NCBI GenBank assembly: GCA_023431285.1
Contig: JAEYXN010000021.1
Coordinates: 1-12,486, forward strand
Direction: 5' to 3'
DNA: 12,486 nt
Origin: Bacteroidota bacterium
Lineage (GTDB): Bacteria; Bacteroidota; Bacteroidia; Cytophagales; Cyclobacteriaceae
Shown piece by piece: positions 6,995 to 12,486 of the stretch (positions are counted from its first letter, which is position 1; the number at the start of each line of letters is the position of its first letter). Made by a program: the position numbers and the translations under genes. Under the pieces are notes generated by a model, which searched no databases, was not told the DNA's origin, and worked only from the letters and a program-made list of their open reading frames with translations.

Positions 6995-7025
6995 GGCACA
7001 AGTGACCCTTCGGAACACTTGCGCC
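6995..7025. repeat. Palindrome closing the transposase unit
   Basis: GGCACAAGTG (6995-7004) and CACTTGCGCC (7016-7025) form a 10-position stem with one mismatch and an 11-nt loop. The same structure is at 7181-7190 with 7202-7211, and in altered form in unit 1. It marks the right end of each 187-bp unit. Confidence 0.75.
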
Positions 7026-7032
7026 AGGAGCT

Positions 7033-7219
7033 GGTTCAAGTCTTGAGCGTTGGTGCGTGGGAGGAGAGACTTGGACCTACAATGTTGTAAGTCTTCAGAC
7101 GTACGTTTATCTTTTTGAATGAAGTATCGTTGGCACAATGAGTCAACTTAAGGGCAGTCCGAAGACTGCCAACATGAAAAGGCACAAGTGACCCTTCGGA
7201 ACACTTGCGCCAGGAGCTG
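7033..7219 (+). repeat. Empty structured unit 3 (187 bp)
   Basis: This is a complete unit without the transposase. It has hairpins at 7033-7077, 7087-7104, 7153-7170 and 7181-7211. At the position of the transposase start it keeps ATGAGTC (7138-7144) and continues at once with AACTTAAGGGC, so only the interior of the gene is absent. With unit 1 it shares GAATGAAGTATCGTT, where the transposase unit has GAAGAAAGATACCGTT. The two empty copies therefore form one lineage and were not each deleted from the present middle unit. Confidence 0.88.
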
Positions 7220-7220
7220 G

Positions 7221-7310
7221 GGTTTCCTGAGGTTCACGACAATAATCGTTATAACAGAGACAACGCGATGACACAAGGCTGGTTCAAAGTCTTGAGCGTT
7301 GATGCGTGTG
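7221..7310. repeat. Right copy of the direct repeat bounding the RAYT array
   Basis: The partner of 6062-6150. After its last bases (GATGCGTGTG at 7301-7310) the similarity to the 187-bp unit stops abruptly. The following sequence (TTGCATCAAGC) is unrelated, so this end is a truncated fourth unit or a recombination junction. Confidence 0.9.
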
Positions 7311-7615
7311 TTGCATCAAGCTTTTTCTCGTATGGATTATTTGGATTCTGGGCGGTGATGCTGTTTATGAGTTTCTTGTATCGTAAATCGGGAATTAAGG
7401 GAGACACCAGTAATTCGTTTCATATGAATCGCATAGCCTTGGTTTTCTTCGCCGCGCTATTTGTTATTGTCTTTGTTATTTGGTTTGTTCTAAGTAAAAA
7501 TCATTCCAAAGCTTATCTCGATCTGGAATGTTTGGGGCGCATTGATAGTGGTAAGGTAGCTGCACGTAATTCTCATTATTTTTATATCTCAGGGGAATGG
7601 ACTATCGTTGCCTAA
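7268..7615 (+). CDS. Small two-helix membrane protein fused to a repeat; possibly a truncated gene
   Basis: The open frame of 115 codons starts at the ATG inside the right direct repeat (MTQGWFKVLSVDAC) and crosses at 7310 into unrelated sequence. The non-repeat part has two hydrophobic segments (about 20-37, FFSYGLFGFWAVMLFMSF; about 55-76, ALVFFAALFVIVFVIWFVL). A short soluble tail follows (AYLDLECLGRIDSGKVAARNSHYFYISGEWTIVA). The layout, two helices and then a small beta-like tail, recalls short Bacteroidota inner-membrane proteins of unknown function, but I do not recognise a family. In-frame ATGs at about 7358 and 7370 would remove the repeat-derived part, but they sit inside the first helix. 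I infer that the original 5' end was lost at the repeat boundary. It may be a pseudogene, or may be expressed using the start codon supplied by the repeat. Confidence 0.4.
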   Translation: MTQGWFKVLSVDACVASSFFSYGLFGFWAVMLFMSFLYRKSGIKGDTSNSFHMNRIALVFFAALFVIVFVIWFVLSKNHSKAYLDLECLGRIDSGKVAARNSHYFYISGEWTIVA

Positions 7616-8173
7616 TAGGTAAGATAGATATTTTCTGCCGGGAATTCAGCTCATTTAAACACATAAACAAGGGTAGACAGGACGTTGTTATGATATCGTT
7701 TGAAAATGTCCGAACAAATTCAAATGTTATTTGTGACTAGATGTGTCGTTGGGAAACCGTTTTACCTGACTGGGAAACTTGTATGGTTTTCCAGACAACA
7801 ATATTTTGTCAGGATAATTTTTTTCTATTCCTTTACCAAAGAGTTCAGTTAGTGGTTAAATACTGGTTGCAGGTCGGGACTCAGCCCATCTCCCGAGGTC
7901 GTGATGCTTTGAGCATCGTTAAGATATCGATCCTTACTTGAGCTTTAAGAAATTCGTCAAAGCGAAATAACATTTTTACCCCTGCTACCTATGAAACGAA
8001 TGAATTTTTCGTTTGCCAAGGCGTGTTTTTTATTGCCTTTTGTCCGTTCCCGAAAGCAACTTTCAATTGTTTCATCCTCTCTCGCAAAACGCTGATGCTT
8101 CGAGCTAAATGCTATACAAATGGCAATAGTAGCGGAGAGAAGTAACCACAAGATTTTAGACGAACCTGTTATC
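7616..8173. other. Gap of about 560 bp without a convincing gene
   Basis: The short open frames here (66 and 72 codons) lack family features and ribosome binding sites. Two hairpins are visible: CTGGGAAAC at 7770-7778 with GTTTTCCAG at 7786-7794 (9 pairs including one G-T), and GATGCT at 7903-7908 with AGCATC at 7912-7917. Neither is followed by a T-run. The promoter of the RHS locus should lie here, but I found no good match to the Bacteroidota -7/-33 boxes. Confidence 0.5.
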
Positions 8174-9070
8174 ATGATTTCAAAAAAAAAAGTTCAACAC
8201 AATTGCTTATTGATCCATCTACTCATTACCCTACTTTGTACGGGTTTTCATTCATCATTCGGGCAAAGCAACATCCCTAATCTTACCCCAATTCCGCCGA
8301 GTTCTTTTCAATTCGTAAAGTATGGTGAAATACCCGTCTCAATGTACACCGGTATTCCAAACATCACCGTGCCCATATATCAAATAAAAGAGGGGGACAT
8401 CGAATTCGAAATTGGCCTATCGTACCATGCTGGAGGAATCCGCGTTAGCGAGGAAGCAAGCTGGGTAGGTCTGGGGTGGAACCTGGACGTTGGAAATATC
8501 ACGCAAATCGTGAACGATCGCGACGATCTTGGAGACTTTCAGAAGTTGCTGATTGACTATTATGCTTACGGTGTTCCTGCGAGAACCGTCTTCCCCACAC
8601 GACATCCCTATCCTTATGTTGCCGTCGATCCACCCGTCTTCGGTATATCGAATGGGATAACGAAGGAGGCACCCCTTCATAATCTAATCGTTTATACGGA
8701 TTATTATGCTCCTATTAACGGTAGTTATAATTCTCGATTCCAAGAACTGTTCAACGCGCCTGGAACAGGTGAAGATCATGTAGACTCCGAGCCTGATGTA
8801 TTCAAGGCTAATTTTCACGGACATTACTTGGAATTCATCAGGAATTTCAAAGGAAGTGGTTTCGTAGTCCTGAATAAAAAGAACTATAAAATTCAAATCA
8901 TTGCTCAGAGCGGAGGAACTTCGACATGGAAGATAGTCGCGCCGGATGGCTTTCAATATTTCTTCGACGAAGTTGAAGAAGTACGACATAAATATGCTAT
9001 TCCGACTCTGGCTATCTGGAAGCGTCAGAAAACTTTGCACAGAATATTGTCAGTCGGGTTTGGCATTTGA
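8174..9070 (+). CDS. RHS/YD-type secreted protein, N-terminal part (frame broken)
   Basis: A 298-residue frame starting with a signal peptide (MISKKK, a hydrophobic stretch, then GFHSSFGQ). It continues into the N-terminal domain typical of Bacteroidota RHS-like proteins: GEIPVSMYTGIPNITVPIYQ (about 51-70), then EFEIGLSYHAGGIRVSEEAS and WVGLGWNLDVGNITQIV (about 77-113), and WKIVAPDGFQYFFDEVEE later. In homologues this domain runs straight on into the region now encoded by the next frame. Here it ends in KRQKTLHRILSVGFGI, which does not look like family sequence. The start at 8174 is preferred over 8120 because it sits directly before the signal peptide. Codons 3-6 contain a run of ten A's. 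This is probably the front half of one broken gene rather than a complete protein. Confidence 0.85.
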   Translation: MISKKKVQHNCLLIHLLITLLCTGFHSSFGQSNIPNLTPIPPSSFQFVKYGEIPVSMYTGIPNITVPIYQIKEGDIEFEIGLSYHAGGIRVSEEASWVGLGWNLDVGNITQIVNDRDDLGDFQKLLIDYYAYGVPARTVFPTRHPYPYVAVDPPVFGISNGITKEAPLHNLIVYTDYYAPINGSYNSRFQELFNAPGTGEDHVDSEPDVFKANFHGHYLEFIRNFKGSGFVVLNKKNYKIQIIAQSGGTSTWKIVAPDGFQYFFDEVEEVRHKYAIPTLAIWKRQKTLHRILSVGFGI

Positions 9071-11463
9071 CAAAAATAGTCAGTCCTAAGAATAGATCAG
9101 TCGTTTTTCACTGGGATAAAACATCCCCGATAAAAGATCTACCATCATTCCAATCGAAAACAATATACTCGTCCGGATATAACTCCTTCTATGACACGGA
9201 ATGCAATTATAGTGCGCGAATTGACCGGCTCACAGACAATTCACACCTTTATCTAAGCAACCAGGCCATTGAGGGAGTTTCATACGACGAAGTTCATCCG
9301 TCAGCAAAATCGTATCTCACTCGTATTGAGTTTCTGCTCGGTGATATATACTTTAAGACGTCCCCCCGCTTGGACAAGGCTGGGGCGATAAAGCTCGACT
9401 CTATAACAGTTAAAAGCGCTTCGCGCTTGATTAGTAAATTTGACTTCAACTATAGCTATTTTGTTTCGGACGAGAATGGCAATGCTTCGGACAAGGTCGC
9501 TAAATGGGTTCCATACTATAGTTCATTTGACTCCAAAGAATTCACCCATCGTTTAAAGCTGAATTCAATTCAGCAGGAAGGAACGCCTGCGTATGAATTT
9601 ACTTATTCAGCTATTAACTTGCCTAGAAAAACCAGTTTCGCCACCGACTATTGGGGATTCTATAATGGCAAGACGTCGAATGTATCCTTTGTTCCTAACC
9701 CGATACATTTAAATCTTCCTCTAGCCGATAACGGGAATAATCGACGTCCGGATCTCCAATTTACAAAAGCATCAACTTTAATTGAAGTAGCATATCCCAC
9801 CAGTGGAAAGACGAAATTCAATTTCGGGCTACATAATTTCACCCAGGGAAGTTTTGAGTATGAAATCACTCAAGGGATGGGTCTTCGCATTGATTCTGTT
9901 CGTACTACCAATTCTTCAGGTCGAACACTGCGTAAGACAATTTACGTTTATGAAGGTGGTCGCAAGATGAATCCGCTGGAATTCTATGGCCGTTATTTTC
10001 GAAAAGATGTCATTCCAGCGGGCTCCGCGTCTGTCGATCCGAATCCGAATGCGTCCACGTGGGAGTATACGTATGACGTTAGATATCTTGAAGGCAACAA
10101 CGTGTATTCCTCTTCATTGTTGGGGTCCGGGAATTTTATCGGATATGACAAAGTAAGGAAGCAGGAAGTTGAAGGCAATGGTGGATCTCTGGGAAAGACT
10201 GTTTCCTATTTTACCAACACGCCAGATATATCAATGCATGATACCCCTCAGAATCTTTCGTTGCCCCCACGAAAAAATCCGGCATACCCTGAAAATGGTT
10301 TGTTGAAGTTTGTGGAAATCTATGATGGAGATGATAATCTATTGCAGTCGACGAAGAATTCCTATCGATATATTATGAACGACCCATATTACGGAGTGAA
10401 AATTCTGAATGTAGGGTACTACTTCTTCAAGGCAAATATAATCGGTACAGGCTGTCTCCCCTATCCCTATCCTCAGCATCTTGCGGCTTACTATCCATTG
10501 TATAGTGGAGAAAGCGTACTGGATTCAACTACAATAAAGGAGTATTCGGGAGCCACGACAATGACTAAAAAGACTACTTACTCTTATTATCCTGATAACA
10601 CGCTCGCCACAGAAGAATTTGTCAATAGTAATGGTGAGATAATGTCGAAAGGATATCAATATACGTTGCAGCGATTGCCGGCGGCAAACAATCTGTATTC
10701 AAAAAACATTCTCAACATCCCTCTGCAAATCTCCAACCGCAATGGACTTTCCACAACAAAAACGACCCTCAAGGTATATTCGGATTTCAATGGCTTCTCT
10801 TGGCTATCCGCGTTAGACGAAGACGGAAGACAGAAAATATTGATAAAAAAGTACAATGCAATTGGAAACATTCTTGAATATACAACTCTTGAGAATGTAG
10901 ATCACTCATTCGTTTGGGCGAATAAAAGTTCTCTTGTTTCAGCGCTTGCCATCAATGCCAAGGCGGACCAGATTGCGTATTCCAGTTTTGAAGAAACTGC
11001 AGAATTCGGTGGATGGAGCTGCTCTGGCACCTACACAGCTGTTTCGAAGACAGGAAAAAAAGGCTACATCCCTTCATCCATCAACAAGGGTTCAATTGCC
11101 ACTGGCGACTATTTTGTAATGTTTTGGGCAAGGCGCTCGGGTTCGATCAACGGGAATATTAACGGCTCAATGAGTTATGTTGTTGACCACGACACCTGGA
11201 AGCTGTACTCTGTCCGTCTAAACGCTATCACATCAATTTCATGCGCGTTCAGTGGTGTCGTCATCGATGACCTTAAACTCTGCCCGGTAGGAGCACAGAT
11301 GAAAACCTTTGTTCACGAACCATTGGTTGGTATAATCACCGAAACGGATCACAACGGCAAAAGCGTCTTCTACAATTACGATCGATATGGAAATCTAGAG
11401 TCCATTCTTGACCACGATAATAACGTCGTGAAGGGATACAAGTATGGTTTTAAAAATAATTAA
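9067..11463 (+). CDS. RHS/YD-type secreted protein, C-terminal part (frame broken)
   Basis: A 798-codon frame that overlaps the previous stop by four bases and has only a TTG as start. The same frame is open upstream to 8992 and reads GYLEASENFAQNIVSRVWHL before TKIVSPKN, which fits as the continuation of the N-terminal part. The middle is a long beta-rich region (ATDYWGFYNGK, YPTSGKTKFNF, GLRIDSVRTTNSSGRT, YVYEGGRKMNP). Near the end, about 634-735, is the lectin-like module of this group (IAYSSFEETAEFGGWSCSG, then VIDDLKLCPVGAQMKTF). It is followed by the closing YD-type segment HEPLVGIITETDHNGKSVFY and NYDRYGNLESILDHDN (about 745-790). The C-terminus is where these proteins normally end. 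There is no toxin domain and no sorting domain. Together with the preceding frame it would make one secreted protein of about 1,100 residues. Confidence 0.85.
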   Translation: MTKIVSPKNRSVVFHWDKTSPIKDLPSFQSKTIYSSGYNSFYDTECNYSARIDRLTDNSHLYLSNQAIEGVSYDEVHPSAKSYLTRIEFLLGDIYFKTSPRLDKAGAIKLDSITVKSASRLISKFDFNYSYFVSDENGNASDKVAKWVPYYSSFDSKEFTHRLKLNSIQQEGTPAYEFTYSAINLPRKTSFATDYWGFYNGKTSNVSFVPNPIHLNLPLADNGNNRRPDLQFTKASTLIEVAYPTSGKTKFNFGLHNFTQGSFEYEITQGMGLRIDSVRTTNSSGRTLRKTIYVYEGGRKMNPLEFYGRYFRKDVIPAGSASVDPNPNASTWEYTYDVRYLEGNNVYSSSLLGSGNFIGYDKVRKQEVEGNGGSLGKTVSYFTNTPDISMHDTPQNLSLPPRKNPAYPENGLLKFVEIYDGDDNLLQSTKNSYRYIMNDPYYGVKILNVGYYFFKANIIGTGCLPYPYPQHLAAYYPLYSGESVLDSTTIKEYSGATTMTKKTTYSYYPDNTLATEEFVNSNGEIMSKGYQYTLQRLPAANNLYSKNILNIPLQISNRNGLSTTKTTLKVYSDFNGFSWLSALDEDGRQKILIKKYNAIGNILEYTTLENVDHSFVWANKSSLVSALAINAKADQIAYSSFEETAEFGGWSCSGTYTAVSKTGKKGYIPSSINKGSIATGDYFVMFWARRSGSINGNINGSMSYVVDHDTWKLYSVRLNAITSISCAFSGVVIDDLKLCPVGAQMKTFVHEPLVGIITETDHNGKSVFYNYDRYGNLESILDHDNNVVKGYKYGFKNN

Positions 11464-12486
11464 TAAACAAGTTGTGAAAGCATTCAGCAAATTTTGGACT
11501 TCGTTCTCGATAGCCTTCTGCCTGGTTTTTATTATTTGTCCAATCGGGCTTTTTGCAAAAGCCATTGAAAGTACAAACGTGATGCCAGACCTTTCAAATT
11601 GGTTGCAATACCCAAACGGAGGCTCCACCTACCGAATTGGAAGTACGCTGATGGTAAAGGTAAACTATTCCATCTTTGATCCGGGGGGATACGCAGTCGT
11701 AATCGAAGTCTACAAAGGAACCACTCTTGTTACTAGCAGTCACGGTGGTGCCACGCGGTCGATTTCGACTACGGGTTTCACTGCAGGAACCGACTATAGT
11801 ATTCGAGCTTATGTTTATCAGTCAAATCCCTTAGTAGAGGATTGGAGCAATTATACATTCACACTCTCAACGACGGGACCGCTAGCCGGGGCATGTACAC
11901 CACCACTGGTCGTAGATGGAAAGGGATGCGGGCCAACACCACAGAGCGCTACCCTTTCGGCGAGCAATTCTGACAACATTTGTGGAAAGACAGTAATCCA
12001 TAAGTGGTACACAACAGAGACCGGAACAACTACAACTCCCCATACAGTTTCGTCGACCGGTACCTGCGCACTTTATAGCACATTCAAAACGGTTTCGACT
12101 CCAACGACTTACTGGGTAAGCGCCGTGATCGACGGGTGTGAAACAGCACGGACGAAAGTTACCGCTGTATTCAGCAGTGAGATACCGACCGTAACAGTGA
12201 CGCCGACTTTGGTGAACAGCAATTCCAAATATTCCGGAGCCGTATATTGCGCACTAGGGGGCACCGCGAGCCCCACCTTAACCGCGGCTGGGGGTACAAG
12301 CGCAAGCGCTTTTGCGTGGTATCCGTCAGCAAGCTCTGGCGCAGTTCTATCCAGCGGTGCCGTCTTTAATCCCACAGTGACGATCGCCCAAACGACTAAC
12401 GGAATTAAAGATTATTATGTGGGAGGTACACTTGTCAACAGCATCGGCTGCACGTTTCCAATTCAGTCGAGGTTAAAGGTTTCGGT
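11444..12486 (+). CDS. Secreted Ig-like domain protein, N-terminal part of a probable large RHS protein (runs off the window)
   Basis: An open frame of 347 codons reaching the right edge without a stop. A signal peptide occupies about residues 11-40 (VKAFSKFWTSFSIAFCLVF and on to FAKA). Next comes a beta-rich domain (about 50-143, SNWLQYPNGGSTYRIGS ... SNYTFTLS). Then come two Ig-like domains of the Bacteroidota adhesin type: about 151-243, with HKWYTTETGTT, TPTTYWVSAVIDGCETARTK, and cysteines at 151, 162, 180, 208 and 232; and about 248 to the edge, with CALGGTASPTLTAAGG and FAWYPSASSG. The start is uncertain: ATG 11444 overlaps the previous gene by 20 bp, and GTG 11474 is the alternative and gives a tighter signal peptide. 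In related genomes a protein like the preceding one is often followed by a very large DUF6443/RHS-repeat protein with such an N-terminus; that this is one is inference. Confidence 0.85.
   Translation, partial: MVLKIINKQVVKAFSKFWTSFSIAFCLVFIICPIGLFAKAIESTNVMPDLSNWLQYPNGGSTYRIGSTLMVKVNYSIFDPGGYAVVIEVYKGTTLVTSSHGGATRSISTTGFTAGTDYSIRAYVYQSNPLVEDWSNYTFTLSTTGPLAGACTPPLVVDGKGCGPTPQSATLSASNSDNICGKTVIHKWYTTETGTTTTPHTVSSTGTCALYSTFKTVSTPTTYWVSAVIDGCETARTKVTAVFSSEIPTVTVTPTLVNSNSKYSGAVYCALGGTASPTLTAAGGTSASAFAWYPSASSGAVLSSGAVFNPTVTIAQTTNGIKDYYVGGTLVNSIGCTFPIQSRLKVS

Larger units (their letters stand above)
6062..7310 (+). mobile_element. RAYT (IS200-like) repeat array
   Basis: The block consists of a direct repeat of about 89 bp, three head-to-tail units with a 187-bp period (starting at 6121, 6308 and 7033), and a second copy of the direct repeat. 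The middle unit is expanded by about 538 bp and carries the transposase gene. Every unit contains hairpins with an AGTCTT core. This is the organisation known for REP/BIME sequences and their RAYT transposases: palindromic elements in inverted pairs around a single-copy HUH enzyme, without the terminal inverted repeats or target duplications of classical IS elements. Confidence 0.85.

Noticed and set aside
6121..7219. CRISPR array
   Set aside because: The repeats are 187 bp long, adjacent without spacers, and one contains a transposase; no cas genes are present.
7741..8175. Short open frames on both strands (66 and 72 codons) in the gap before the RHS locus
   Set aside because: No start context, no family resemblance and odd residue composition.
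8992..9070. Programmed -1 frameshift in the RHS gene
   Set aside because: A -1 shift would be the correct direction, but no in-phase slippery heptamer is visible: GAAAACT and GGGTTTG are present but do not fit the required sequence or phase.
12109..12375. Minus-strand open frame of 88 codons
   Set aside because: It is antisense to the clearly coding Ig-like protein frame that runs to the edge.

Overview
The window looks like a chromosomal segment of a Bacteroidota bacterium, probably a Cytophagales- or Chitinophagales-type relative. This rests on three things: the REP-associated transposase closely follows the Bacteroidota form of the family; the secreted RHS-type proteins carry module wording I know only from that phylum; and Shine-Dalgarno signals are mostly weak. 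The taxon is inferred, not searched.

Left part (1-5666) holds ordinary chromosomal genes: a nitroreductase and an exported amidohydrolase on the minus strand; then, divergently on the plus strand, an exported ten-repeat TPR protein translationally coupled (GTGA overlap) to a YegS/DgkB-type lipid kinase; then a DinB-fold protein; then a convergent RluD-type 23S rRNA pseudouridine synthase on the minus strand. A possible tail of another plus-strand gene sits at the left edge.

Middle part (5667-8173) is repeat-rich. It begins with a small cluster of 11-bp tandem repeats. Next comes a structured array of three head-to-tail units of about 187 bp. Each unit is packed with hairpins built on an AGTCTT core, and the middle unit contains an intact REP-associated tyrosine transposase (RAYT) placed exactly between the two halves of the unit. 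The two outer units are empty versions. The whole array is enclosed by near-identical direct repeats of about 89 bp. The right-hand copy reads in frame into a small two-helix membrane ORF that appears truncated or chimeric. About 560 bp with no convincing gene follows.

Right part (8174-12486) is a secreted RHS/YD-type locus. The first gene is split into two overlapping reading frames by an apparent one-base loss near 9010. It ends in the conserved module that normally closes this protein family. A second long ORF starts 20 bp before its stop, has a signal peptide and Ig-like domains, and runs off the right edge. I infer that it is the N-terminus of a much larger RHS repeat protein.

The most notable structure is the RAYT array with its empty sister units. 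The split RHS gene and the ORF formed across a repeat boundary come next.
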